A stretch of DNA of 64,000 nucleotides from Ectobius pallidus (lineage: Eukaryota; Arthropoda; Insecta; Blattodea; Ectobiidae). The position numbers and the translations under genes are program-made. Below the pieces are notes generated by a model. The model was not told the DNA's origin and did not search any database. It saw only the letters and a program-made list of their open reading frames with translations. The stretch lies in contig CAXKWD010000005.1 of NCBI GenBank assembly GCA_964059195.1, forward strand, positions 90,347,882-90,411,881, given 5' to 3'. The number at the start of each line of letters is the position of its first letter. The first letter of the stretch is position 1. Shown in pieces: positions 46,490 through 57,603 of the stretch.

Positions 46490-46772
46490 AACGAGAATAT
46501 TATAGGAGAACAATTCCTCCGACACTGGGACTTGAACCCAGGACCTTAGGCTATTCGCGCCAATGCTCTTCCAACTGAGCTAAGCCGGAGTTCAATTCAC
46601 AGCGCCAGATGGAACCTCTCTCCAAGGCTGATTGCCCTAATTGTCTACCTCACAGACAGACAAGTTATGTCATATGCAGTAACAGTTGGTAGAGCATTGG
46701 CGCGAATAGCCAAAGGTCCTGGGTTCAAGTCCCAGTGTCGGAGGATTTTTTCTCCTATAATATTCTCATGTA
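46490..46772. repeat. Palindromic tRNA-derived element inside the hAT copy
   Basis: The arm at 46490-46580 is the reverse complement of 46683-46772, covering AGAATATTATAGGAGAA, the T-arm block and GCTATTCGCGCCAATGCTCT. About 100 bp of unrelated DNA separates the arms. The minus arm is a complete tRNA-like unit; the plus arm lacks the acceptor 5' strand and part of the D arm. The 24767-24942 locus has the same asymmetry. Confidence 0.8.
46518..46589 (-). tRNA. tRNA-like sequence (probable pseudo-tRNA, GAA at anticodon position)
   Basis: On the minus strand 72 nt fit a standard cloverleaf. The acceptor TCCGGCT/TGTCGGA has six of seven pairs. The D stem is GCTC/GAGC. The anticodon stem TTGGC/GCCTA has one mismatch and a 7-nt loop GCGAATA. 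The T arm CTGGG-TTCAAGT-CCCAG is perfect. The anticodon position reads GAA (Phe), but base 33 is C in place of the near-universal U. It sits in a palindromic repeat inside a transposon, so a functional tRNA gene is unlikely; it is better seen as a SINE-type head. Confidence 0.45.
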
Positions 46773-47397
46773 ATGTCCAACAGAGACAATAATCTGTGTT
46801 TCATGAAAGCTTATATATCTTTCTTGAACAAGAACGTTTTTCAATTAATAAACCAACTTCTAAAATAACGGTACTTTACTTTCGGCATATTGCTTGAGAA
46901 AACGCTGTGAATAAACTACAAGGCTTCTTAAGAATGTCCTTACTTTGCTTTTTAAGAACCGGGGATTTTGGTTCATTAACCGATTTCCCTTACCGGACAA
47001 TAGGGTTACAAAATGCAATGCTATATTTTCTCTTACAAATGTACTGGTAACAATGAGCAAGATTCAAACTGTAGGCAGATACGTACTTATAAAGTAATTT
47101 TTAGTTTTTTAATGAAAACCCGTTTTAGCCATTTTTAGTTTTTAACATCCTACTTAGCCATTTTTAGGTTTTATAAAATTTGACTTTGTGACTACCATAA
47201 CAACGAGACAGATAATTATGTTCCAATATCACAGTTAGCTAGCAAGGAACTGGATAGTTTAAAACCTAAGAATCCGACCCTACTTATGAATTACCCTATA
47301 CATTAGATTACATAAAGGGATAAGATTAAACATTTGATATTTTACAAAATAGTGTACATAAAGAATTATTATTCTTCTGCTAATCGATAATCTATAA

Positions 47398-47411
47398 TAG
47401 TAATAATAATA

Positions 47412-47442
<31 letters not shown>

Positions 47443-47447
47443 TATGG
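47398..47447. repeat. AAT microsatellite
   Basis: Imperfect TAGTAATAATAATAATAG passes into about ten AAT units. Confidence 0.95.
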
Positions 47448-48000
47448 TAACAATAGGCCTATTAAGATATTAATAGTGTTATCAATACTATCAATATCTA
47501 TATCTATATTATTAATAAAATCTGTACTATAATTGTCAATGATTTTCTTGTTATTAGGCCTATCGTTATTTTAACATTTAGGCTTAATTATTTATATTGT
47601 TTTGATTGCATAACAGACAAGAATAACGTGGAAGAAAGACGTCAAATAAATTATAACATCTTTGAATCTCACCGAAGACTAAGCGAACCATAGAAGAACA
47701 TTCCAAACACGTAAAAACAGTGTAATAAGTTACTGTAAGTTATGCAACCTGTGAAACAATAATAAAAGTCTGCCAATAATATTATAATAAAATAGACCTA
47801 TATTATTCTATTGCTATTATAAATTACCAAGTTCGACTTACTTGATATTTCACATTAATGACGTGTATAACCAACAGCACAAGCATCATTAGTCCTATAG
47901 TCCTATTCTCATTTTGCCTGATATTTTAGAACTCTTGATCACTGCGTGAGATGCATAAGAATAAAAACGAAATAGGAGATATACTTGAACAAAATTCCTA
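47448..48000. other. AT-rich non-coding DNA
   Basis: Nothing was recognised. Confidence 0.45.
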
Positions 48001-48215
48001 CAGTAACATACTGATTGATAAGTCGTTTCAGTAGGTGATGGTTCGAATCCTGGGAGTGGCAGTATTATCTCGCGCATGAATCTTTCATCTTGGGGCGCTA
48101 CTTTCATCTGCCCGAGACACTTCGCCATGTTGTAAATCAGCCCCCCAGCTCCATGCCAACCAAATCTCATTATGCGGTGGCAGTGAGCAATGGCTTTGAC
48201 CTGCAACTCAACTCT
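48001..48215 (+). repeat. Possible SINE with B-box only
   Basis: GATGGTTCGAATCCTGGGAG near 48037 is a good B-box context, and a GC-richer body follows. The A-box half is absent and no TSD or second copy was found. A 103-codon minus-strand frame overlaps it without a recognised domain. Confidence 0.35.
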
Positions 48216-48980
48216 GTTGTGTATGTTATACTTTTCATTTTGTAAATTAAAACCCTGTACTACTAAGTGCCCATGAAATGAGGGATGATTTTAGATAGGC
48301 CTATGAAACACGTAGAGCTGAATCATGTCATGTCATATATTTCACAATGCCTGCAGAAGCCATTGTTTCTTGTTTCACTGTCATCTTTACAGCATTTATT
48401 AGTGCCAAGTGTTATCATTATTAGTGTAAAAGCCGTAACGTAATATGCTTTTGATATGAGATAAATCAAATTGTTTCCCTTTAAATTTTATAAATAGTTC
48501 ATAGCGTACATTAATATTAACTTATGATATAAAAATTATAAATTGACATGTTATTATATTTAGTAGGTAAATAATGTAAATAATGTAATTATAGAAAACA
48601 TACAATTTACACATCAAAGAGTACAAGAAATCTACAGAATATTAGGTTTTAGCAGATCATTCTTACTAAAATTTGTTAAAATTGTCTATTTGCTTCAGTT
48701 TGTTTGATAACTAGTTTAAGAGTTGTAATCCATTATGTGAAAAATAATTTTCGAATAGGCCTAAAATTATACTGTGACTAATCATAGCAAAGTTCGATTT
48801 TCCTCTTGTATTGTGTGAATTTACCACTGACTTTATTTTGATGTATTAATGAATAGTTTCACATTCAAAATAAGATGGTATAATGTTTGACATTCAAAAT
48901 AACATAAGTTAGCATAATGTACATATGGTAACGTAATAATGTTTAATTTATTGAAATATTCATAAACTGATTGTACTGGC
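48216..48980. other. AT-rich non-coding DNA
   Basis: Nothing was recognised. Confidence 0.45.
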
Positions 48981-49085
48981 TATCCGGGTTGGGCCGCGTC
49001 GTGTTTTTAGTGTCTTCTAACGTTTCGGGCATCCTATCGTGTCCTTCTTCAGAGAAAGATTCGCATTAAAAATAAGTGCCTGTGA
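48981..49085 (-). repeat. Possible Penelope-like fragment with hammerhead-like core
   Basis: Read on the minus strand, CTGAAGA (49052-49046) is followed by GGACA-loop-TGCCC and then GAAAC (ending near 49022). This is the order of a hammerhead ribozyme core: CUGANGA, stem II, GAAA. Penelope-like and related retroelements commonly carry such motifs. One extra A lies before stem II and one stem pair is mismatched, so any ribozyme is degenerate. The surrounding GC-rich block (GGCCGCGTCGTG) looks repeat-like. The assignment is tentative. Confidence 0.3.
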
Positions 49086-49847
49086 AGAGTAAACAGTCGC
49101 AGTTTAGTGTAGCACTAGCACATTTATCAAGCAAAAGAAGTGGTTTCTATACAATTTTAGACCAGACAATCTGGCATCTTTGATTGTTAGGTCTACATGT
49201 TTCGCAACAGAGAAAAGCTCTGGCACTAAAGCAATGAATAATATACATCAATATATAATACAATTCGTTATTCTTTGTTTATTTGAAAATGTTTTCTACA
49301 GTCTCTTACTTCTAGTAATATAAATAAATGTAGTGCACTTTAAGACTAAAAATGACATGAATGAAACCACTGCTACTTTTTAAAATGGAAGCGTGTACTG
49401 ATCAATTACAGAAGAAGATATGCATAAAAGTCTGTGACTATTTGCTATAAATCACTCCTATGAGTAGAAAATGCAAAACATATATGCATACCCATCTATG
49501 TAAATGCAAGAGAAACGTTCATGTTTGAGTGCGAATATATTCCACAATTTATGTAAAGTTGCATAAGAAATGCAAGTGAAGTGACAGCACATATCTCACA
49601 GTTTACAAGCATGTTTTACATTTAAGGATGCGCATTTCGGACGCAACAGATAAAGAAATTCTACCTGCATGTTATTTATAAATGAAATAAAGGTGTTATT
49701 CTCTTCCTTTAAAATATTAATAATTCAGAGGCAGAATAATGAAACAAACATACTGGATGCAAATTGTGAATATATTCAATACCAGCTGGCTTAGCGAGCT
49801 TCTGTTGGTAGAAGGATGCTGATGCGATTAGTTGACTTGCTATATTT
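49086..49847. other. AT-rich non-coding DNA
   Basis: Nothing was recognised. Confidence 0.45.
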
Positions 49848-49930
49848 TAAAAGCTTTATTTATTTATTTATTTTTTGCTATTTTATTGGAGCAAAGCTCC
49901 ATTCTTCCCCAAAATGAAAAATATTAAAAA
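49848..49930 (-). repeat. LINE 3' end remnant (minus strand)
   Basis: On the minus strand GGGGAAGAATGGAGCTTTGC followed by TCC forms a GGAGC/GCTCC hairpin. It is followed by AATAAAATAGC and an A-rich tail AAAAATAAATAAATAAATAA, the same layout as the other LINE 3' ends. Confidence 0.5.
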
Positions 49931-50227
49931 CGAGATCACGTTTGAACCGGTTTATAGACTACTAAATTTTGTATTATGGGCCTATAACTTATATATACAC
50001 ATATAATATAGGCTACTTAGATAAAAATGTAATGGTTCATCTCTGAATGTTCTGACTTGTCGCCAAAACTATTAAACTGTTAGAGCTGAAAGTTTGCATG
50101 AACATAGTTTTTATAGACCTCTTCAGAAAGGTTACAGGACTAAGTCGTTGACCCACCTCCGCTATTTCATTTAATATCATAATCATTAAAATTCAATATC
50201 AGTAAAAATGAACCCAAGTCATGACAT

Positions 50228-50850
50228 AATAAAATCAGGCAAACTGATGTAACCAAGTGCCAGAATGCTTTTGTTTATTCAGTGATAATTGTTGTAATCG
50301 ATGTCAGAGTTAATCCCCAGATCGGGAAAATGTCTGTCCCTCTGTTTGTTTGTTTGCCTGTCTGTCCGTCCGTGTGTCTGAACGCGCAATAACTCAAATA
50401 GTCCTACGCTTTATCGGTTTTTCATGAAACTTGGTATACGCATTTAAAAAGTCCATGGGAAGAAGCCTATTGACATTGGACCATAGAGGTTAACCTGTAC
50501 CGGAGTAGGGGCTAATTTAGTGCCTGTTTTATGATAATATATTAGAAAGAATTTATCAAATGCAAATCAGTTATCATGGCAGCATATTGTTTTACAATGT
50601 TCATATACGGCTTTGGAAGTTGCAATACAGGTAAGTTTGACAAATAACACTCTCCACACATTCCTTCACAAATGCTTATCAATCTTTAGAACTTTGTTTT
50701 TCCGTAATCCCTGCTTAATGAATTGGTGTGGAGGTTAATTCGGAAATCGATTACAAAAATAACTTATTTTATGCATATTATAATTGCAATCATCACTGAT
50801 TAAAGAAAATCATTCTGGCACATGGTTACATCAGTTTATTTGATTTTATT
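50228..50850 (-). mobile_element. Unrecognised inverted-repeat element X, copy 1
   Basis: The ends AATAAAATCAGGCAAACTGA and the complement ...TCAGTTTATTTGATTTTATT pair over about 75 bp with mismatches (50228-50305 against 50775-50850). Inside are a GTCTGTCC-rich block (50330-50380) and one unit of a roughly 145-bp sequence (50385-50530). The latter has TTTTTCATGAAACTTGGTAT, a GTCCATGGGAAGAAGCCTAT block and ACCTGTACCGGAGTA. The interior matches 58829-60150 in the opposite orientation. There is no transposase frame. TSDs were not resolved, so the superfamily is unknown. Confidence 0.75.
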
Positions 50851-51867
50851 TTTCCCATCTTGGTTGCCGAGTAATCCGAACTGCCGGGATATCGAGTGCC
50901 GAGTCTATTAATTTTCAATCCAAAGCATTACATCACCTAACTAGCGTTGTAAATGCATCTTACTTAATAATATTATTCTCATCACACATGGTAGTGCATG
51001 CCCGTTTAACACCACTATTTTATATAGTTATTTATAACTGCCTCTTACGTAATGTTCCATAGGGCACAGTAGGCCACGAACCGTATACAAATTAGTAGCA
51101 ATAAAAGGGGTGACTTAATATCTGAATACTCGGAATGTAGAGAGGTAATATTAGAATGGCGAAGATGCTAAGATGACAGTCAAATAACTATACATTCCAG
51201 GTTATACTCAGATGTTACCTAAAGACTGAGCCAATTAATTTATGTTCTGATAGCACTGTTCTGTACCTTATTATAATTACTCCAATAAAATTGCGTATAT
51301 AGTAATACGAAATTATTCCATGAATATTACTATTCTAGGATATAGATAAAAATCAAAACTGGCAGAATGATTTAATATTGATACGACATTGCTGTAAACG
51401 CTGATCAGCAGTTCTAGGATTTCTATGTAAATACATATTTGTTTTTTTAGCCTACAAACATTCCTAGGATTGGTGATCAGCATTATATACTTTTACAGAG
51501 TTATTCTAACCGACGTTTTGATCAATGATTCTGTTCTGGAAGTGGATTTCAAAGGCAGAGCATCTTCGGAACGATAAAATAATAAGCTTATATAAGAGTA
51601 ATATTATGATTGAAAATTTTGACTCGTGCCGTAATTTAGGTGTCAACTACAAAGTAATTTAACAACGAAGCTAATTCATTACACTAACATAAAAGAACTT
51701 CCACATTCATCAACCTACTTCTTTATTTTAAGGTGTACAATGTTGATAGAAACTCTACAAAAATTTGCAAACTGTTAGGTTAAGAGCCTTTGTTGTTGGA
51801 ACCGTATTTGAAAACTGAAGATTTGTCTCAGTATCATTTTTCTTAAATCCTTATAAACACTCCATCC
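50851..51867. other. AT-rich non-coding DNA
   Basis: No gene or structured repeat was recognised between element X and the minisatellite. Confidence 0.45.
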
Positions 51868-54800
51868 TGCTCTATCCTGAGCTGGTTTCACCTTCGCTGC
51901 TCTATCATGAGCTGCTAACTCCACCGCTGCTCTATCATGAGCTGCTATCTCCTCCGCTGCTCTACCATGAACTGCAACCTCCTTCGCTGCTCACCCATGA
52001 GCTGCTATATCCTCCGCTGCTGTAGAATGAGCTGTTATCACCTCCGCTGCTCTATAATGAGCTACTATCTATTCCTCTGCTCTATCATGAGCTGCTATCT
52101 CCTCCGCTGCTCTATTATGAGCTGCTATCTCCTCCTCTGCTCTATCATGAACTGCTATTTCCTCCGCTGTTCTTTCATGAGCTGCTATCTCCTCCGCTGC
52201 TGTAGAATGAGCTGTTATCACCATGGGCTGCTATCACTTCCGCTGCTCCATCATGAGCTGCTATCTCCTCCGCTGCTCTATCATGAGCTGCTACCTCCTC
52301 CGCTGCTGTAGGATGATCTGTTATCACCTCCGCTGCTCTATCATGAGCTGCTATCTCTTCCGCTGTTCTATCATGAGCTGCTACCTCCTCCGCTGCTGTA
52401 GGATGAGCTGTTATCACTTCCGCTGCTCTATCATGAGCTGCTATCTCTTCCGCTGCTCTATCATGAGCTGCTATCTCTCCCGCTGCTCTATCATGAGCGG
52501 CTATATCCTCCGCTGCTGTATCATGAGCTGCTACCTCCGCTGCTGTAGAATGAGCTCTTATCACCTCCGCTGCTCTATCATGAGTTGCTATCTCTTCCGC
52601 TGCTCTACCATGAGCTGCTATCTCCTCCGCTGCTCTATTATGAGCTGCTATCTCCTCCGCTGCTCTATTATGAGCTGCTATCTCCTCCGCTGCTCTATCA
52701 TGAGCTGCTATCTCCTCCGCTGCTGTAGAATGAGCTGTTATCACATCCGCTGCTCCTTCATGAGCTGCTGTCTCTTCCGCTGCTCCATCACGAGCTGCTA
52801 TCTCCTCCGCTGCTCCATCATAAGCTGCTATCTCTTCCGCTGCTCCATCATAAGCTGCTATCTCTTCCGCTGCTCTATCATGAGCTGCTATCTCCTCCGC
52901 TGCTCTATTATGAGCTGCTATCTCCTCCGCTGCTCTATTATGAGCTGCTATCTCCTCCGCTGCTCTATCATGAGCTGCTATCTCCTCCGCTGCTGCAGAA
53001 TGAGCTGTTATCACCTCCGCTGCTCTATCATGTGCTGCTATCTCTTCCGCTGCTCCATATGAGCTGCTATCTCCTCCGCTGCTCTATCATGAGCTGCTAT
53101 CTCCTCCGCTGCTCTATTATGAGCTGCTATCTCCTCCGCTGCTCTATCATGAGCTGTTATCTCCTCCGCTGCTGTAGAATGAGCTGTTATCACCTCCGCT
53201 GCTCTATCATGAGCTGCTATCTCTTCCGCTGCTCCATCATGAGCTGCTATCTCCTCCGCTGCTCTATCAAGAGCTGCTACCACTTCCGCTGCTGTAGGAT
53301 GATCTGTTATCACCTCCCCTGCTCTATCATGAGCTGCTATCTCCTCCGCTGCTCTATTATGAGCTGCTATATCTTCCGCTGCTCTATTATGAGCTGCTAT
53401 CTCCTCCGCTGCTCTATCATGAGCTGCTATCTCCTCCGCTGCTCTATCATGAGCTGCTATCTCCTCCGCTGCTGTAGAATGAGCTGTTATCACCTCCGCT
53501 GCACTATAATGAGCTGCTATCTCTTCCTCTGCTCTATCATGAGCTGCTACCTCCTCCGCTGCTCTTTTATGAGCTGCTATCTCCTCCTCTCCTCTATTAT
53601 GAGCTGCTGTTTCCTCCGCTGCTCTATCATGAGCTGCTATCTCCTCCGCTGCTGTAGAATGAGCTGTTATCACCTCCGCTGCTCTATCATGGGCTGCTAT
53701 CTCTTCCACTGCTCCATCATGAGCTGCTATCTCCTCCGCTGCTCTGTCATGAGCTGCTACCTCCTCCGCTGCTGTAAGAATGAGCTGTTATCACCTCCGC
53801 TGCTCTATCATGAGCTGCTATCTCCTCCGCTTCTCTATCATGAGCTGCTACCTCCTCCGCTGCTGTAGAATGAGCTGTTATCACCTCCGCTGCTCTATCA
53901 CGAGTTGCTATCTCTTCCGCTGCTCTACCATGAGCTGCTATCTCCTCCGCTGCTCTATTATGAGCTGCTGTCTCCTCCGCTGATCTATTATGAGCTGCTA
54001 TCTCCTCCGCTGCTCTAACATGAGCTGCTATCTCCTCCGCTGCTGTAGAATGAGCTGTTATCACCTCCGCTGCTCCTTCATGAGCTGCTGTCTCTTCCGC
54101 TGCTCCATCATGAGCTGCTACCTCCTCCGCTGCTGTAGGATGATCTGTTATCACCTCCGCTGCTCTATCATATGCTGCTATCTCTTCCGCTGCTCTATCA
54201 TGAGCTGCTATCTCCTTCGCTGCTCTATTATGAGCTGCTATCTCCTCCGCTGCTCTATCATGAGCTGCTATCTCCTCCGCTGCTGTAGAATGAGCTGTTA
54301 TCACCTCCGCTGCTCTATCATGAGCTGCTACCTCTTCCGCTGCTCTATCATGAGCTGCTATCTCTTCCGATGCTCTATCATGAGCTGCTGTCTCCCCCGC
54401 TGCTCTATCATGAGCTGCTACCTCCTCCGCTGCTCTATTATGAGCTGCTATCTCCTCCGCTGCTCTATCATGAGCTGCTATCTCCTCCGCTGCTGTAGAA
54501 TGAGCTGTTATCACCTCCGCTGCTCTATCATGAGCTGCTACCTCTTCCGCTGTTCTATCATGAGCTGCTATCTCTTCCGCTGTTCCATCATGAGCTGCTA
54601 TCTCCTCCGCTGCTCTATCATGAGCTGCTACCTCCTCCGCTGCTGTAGGATGATCTGTTATCACCTCCGCTGCTCTATCATGAGCTGCTATCTCTTCCGC
54701 TGCTCTACCATGAGCTGCTATCTCCTCCGCTGCTCTATTATGAGCTGCTATCTCCTCCGCTGCTCTATTATGAGCTGCTATCTCCTCCGCTGCTCTATTA

Positions 54801-55505
54801 TGAGCTGCTATCTCTTCCGCTGCTCTATCATGAGCTGCTATCTCCTCCGCTGCTCTATCATGAGCTGCTATCTCCTCCGCTGCTCTATCATGAGCTGCTA
54901 TCTCCTCCGCTGCTCTAGCATGAGCTGCTGTCTCCTCCGCTGCTGTAGAATGAGCTGTTATCACTTCCGCTGCTCTATCATGAGCTGCTATCTCTTCCGC
55001 TACTCTATCATGAGCTGCTATCTCCTCCGCCGCTCTATCATGAGCTGCTATCTCCTCCGCCGCTCTATCATGAGCTGCTATTTCCGCTGCTCTGAGCTGT
55101 TAAATCCTCCGCTGCTCTATCATGAGCTGCTATCTCCTCCGCTGCTGTATCATGAGGTGATATCTTCACCGCTGCTCTATCATGAACTGCTACCTCCGCT
55201 GCTCTACCATGAGCTGCTATCTCCTCCGCTGCTCTATCTGAGCTGCTATCTCCTCCGCTGCTTTATCATGAGCTGCTATCTCCTCCGCTGTTCTACCATG
55301 AGCTGATACATCCTCCGCTCATCTATCATGAGCTGCTATCTCCTCTGCTGTTCTATCATGAGCTGCTAACTCCTCCGCTTCTCTATCATGAGCTGTTATC
55401 TCCTCCGCTGCTCTATCATGAGCTGCTATCTCCCCGCTGCTTTATCATGGGCTGCTATCTCCTCCGCTGCGCTACCATGAGCTGCTATCTGCTCCGCTGA
55501 TCTAC
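51868..55505. repeat. 30-bp minisatellite, about 120 units
   Basis: The consensus unit on the plus strand is CTATCATGAGCTGCTATCTC followed by CTCCGCTGCT. Because 30 is a multiple of three, any frame without a stop in the unit stays open for hundreds of codons. The plus strand reads decapeptides of the type CSIMSCYLLR; the minus strand reads AAEEIAAHDR-type decapeptides, up to 405 codons (53747-54964). A variant unit with TGTAGAATGAGCTGTTATCA recurs, often six units apart (52021/52201, 52544/52724, 53473/53653, 53864/54044), giving a 180-bp higher-order period. Single-base indels (near 53056 and 53771) shift every frame with no sign of repair, and the edges decay into imperfect units. A non-coding satellite is therefore the better reading; a real coiled-coil-like AEE repeat protein is the alternative. 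Confidence 0.97.
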
Positions 55506-55579
55506 CCGAGCCGCTCTGTCTTTTCTCGTGCTATCCTCTTCGTTCCATCCAGGGCAGCTCCATCCAGAGCTCATATAAC

Positions 55580-55990
55580 CTCTCTAGCTCTATAGGGATC
55601 TGAAATTTGGGTTATGTAATACAATCATATTATGAGTAGTGCCCTGTAGATGCGAAACTAGATTCTGCTATCGACAATTCAGAACAAAACACTCAGAATA
55701 TTCGAGAACAAGGTAGACCTACAGAGAAAAATTTTCAGACAATAACGAGATGAATGAAAAGGGAAATAAGGACACATTTAGTGATGAAATTTAACTTCTA
55801 TACAACCTAACACCTAATAATCATGTTGACATGGATGGGCAGATCTCGTAGCTCGAAGAGCGCAGTTTCGTGCAAGTTATTGAGGACCTAGACACAGAGG
55901 GGAGAATTATCTAATATATTCAAAAGACCCGCCCCAGGGAGATCGGAAAGAGACAAGCAGTTTAAGCAGAAGAAACTAGGACGATAAATA
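55580..55990 (+). pseudogene. Highly degenerate LINE ORF2 C-terminal region
   Basis: Frame-hopping translation recovers YGSEIW (as in YGSETW, about 55593), QNKTLRIFENKV (about 55682), RKIFRQ..RDE (about 55723-55755) and a later block resembling GHVARM-type sequence (about 55830-55865). This order is that of the C-terminal segment of a common class of insect LINE polyproteins (YGSETW, then LRIFENKVLRKIFG, RDE, GHVAR). The recognition is from memory, with no alignment made. Many stops and frameshifts mark it as long dead. It lies directly after the minisatellite, so the array may have grown beside or inside this element. Confidence 0.5.
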
Positions 55991-56999
55991 TATTTTTGTT
56001 GAAAATTTTTTATTGTTCTATCGAAGGAATAAGCTGTAAAAATCTACATCCAAAGTTTTAGGCTAAAGCCATGTTTTGCATACGCGATACATAAATAGCT
56101 ATTCATCTCGTCTTAGAATTCTTGAAACTCTGTAAAAGGGCCCATATAATATTTATAATTGAGTAATATGGTATCATATTTGTCAATATTAGCAAATAAT
56201 GTGCTAGCAATAAATCTGTGATATGTGACTTAGTTTCAGGTGAGTGACATTGATGGTGGGATATGTCGTTGAGATTAACCCGAATAAACAGTTCAGAAAT
56301 GTATTAAAACGAACTCTTCTTAAAGTACTGATATCAAGTATTAAGAAATCTCTCCAGGGTATTGACTCGCAGAAATATATACTTCCTTAGTTTAAATCAA
56401 TGATAACTGAAGATATAAAGATATCTCTGCAATATGGTTATGTTGCGCGCCTAAATAAAATCAATGCATATACCTTACCTTGAACACTCATATATTGTAT
56501 AGACAATTGCGTAAAGCCAAATTTATGCATGCATGTAGAGGTTTCTGTAGTATCATTAATATAAGACGTGAACAAAGTTTCAAATGTTTTTTACTTACCT
56601 TGATATGGCATAGAGTGCTTCAAAAATGAGTTCTAAAACGATTAAGTTACTTATGCATAAAAAATAACATGAATAAAAACAATTAACAACATTTAATGTT
56701 AAAGAAATTATTATTCTATCTTATAAGAATTTCTAGTAAAGCAGTTAATTTCATCACTATCATTCCGTGAACACTAGCCTCGATAAGAAAACATATTTTG
56801 GTAATCCTTGGTCGCTGAAAAGCGTTGTCCACTCCATCCCATAATATGTTGGGAGCCATGCACCAGAAAATCAATAGCCTTGCTGCGCAAGTGCATAGGC
56901 CTACTAGGTGTCAGGACGGCTGGAAGTTCCCAATATCGCTGCACGGCACGCAATAAAATTTGTATTTCACAAATATTAACGTCTGTCTAAAACATATTG
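55991..56999. other. AT-rich non-coding DNA
   Basis: A 60-codon open frame at 56808-56990 has no recognisable motif. Confidence 0.45.
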
Positions 57000-57125
57000 T
57001 ATGTTACACATGGCAAAATGATTTTAGTTTGCTCGTAGGATTGCTACACCACGCTATTACGGGCTCGTTTCGCGAACATAGAAAATCTAGTTTTCGCCAC
57101 TTGTTTCATAAATAACTATTGTTAA
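57000..57125 (-). repeat. Unclassified dispersed repeat, copy 2
   Basis: The reverse complement carries AACAAGTGGCGAAAACTAGA, GCGAAACGAGCCCGT and AATCCTACGAGCAAA, matching 5735-5860. The middle differs in length and sequence. Confidence 0.6.
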
Positions 57126-57603
57126 CTCATTTTTTAATTATCTCTAAGCCTAATATACTACCTTCGGGTGAAATAGGGTTTAATCCAATTTGGGATATTC
57201 AATAAAAATACGGTACATGGTCTAATTTAATTTAATTAAAGCTATTATTTTCTGATCACCATATAGACCGCCATCAAGTTTCAGCTCTTGCCTGCACCAC
57301 GTGACCCAACAATTCCCTCCCCCTGAGCAGTCGATTCTGTGAACACACATTATTTCATTCCGTCATTTTAGGTTAATTTTGTGTGAACTTCTTAGCGATT
57401 TTATTTATACAGTATTTACAATAGGCCCTACTCCAAGAAACAGATGTAGGGCTAACAACAAGGATTCTCCAAACATTCTCATAGTCTCAAAAGCAGATAT
57501 CTTTGTGCTCAGACTCTCATTTTGAATTGATTTGTTTGGAAGGATGTTATAAACCGAACAAGGCTTCCTTTGTTGAACTTATTCCTTCTGGATTGCATCA
57601 GTT
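57126..57603. other. Non-coding DNA
   Basis: Nothing was recognised. Confidence 0.45.

Larger units (their letters stand above)
46198..47282. mobile_element. Non-autonomous hAT-like transposon, family 1, second copy
   Basis: The left end TACGGTCCGAATTTTTAGGT and the right end ...CCTAAGAATCCGACCCTA match the termini at 2940-4133. A perfect 8-bp duplication, CTTATGAA, lies at 46190-46197 and 47283-47290. Near the right end the motifs CATTTTTAGTTTTT and CATTTTTAGGTTTT recur (47140-47170), as in the first copy. It is 1085 bp with no transposase frame. It carries a tRNA-containing palindrome at 46490-46772. Confidence 0.92.

Noticed and set aside
47895..48206. 103-codon minus-strand open frame as a coding exon
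   Set aside because: It overlaps a B-box-containing repeat-like block and shows no domain or splice signals.
52175..54964. Long minus-strand AAEEIAAHDR-repeat open frames as a genuine structural protein gene
   Set aside because: They come from a 30-bp tandem array that is also open on the plus strand. One-base indels shift the frame between segments, and no start context, splice site or non-repetitive domain is attached.
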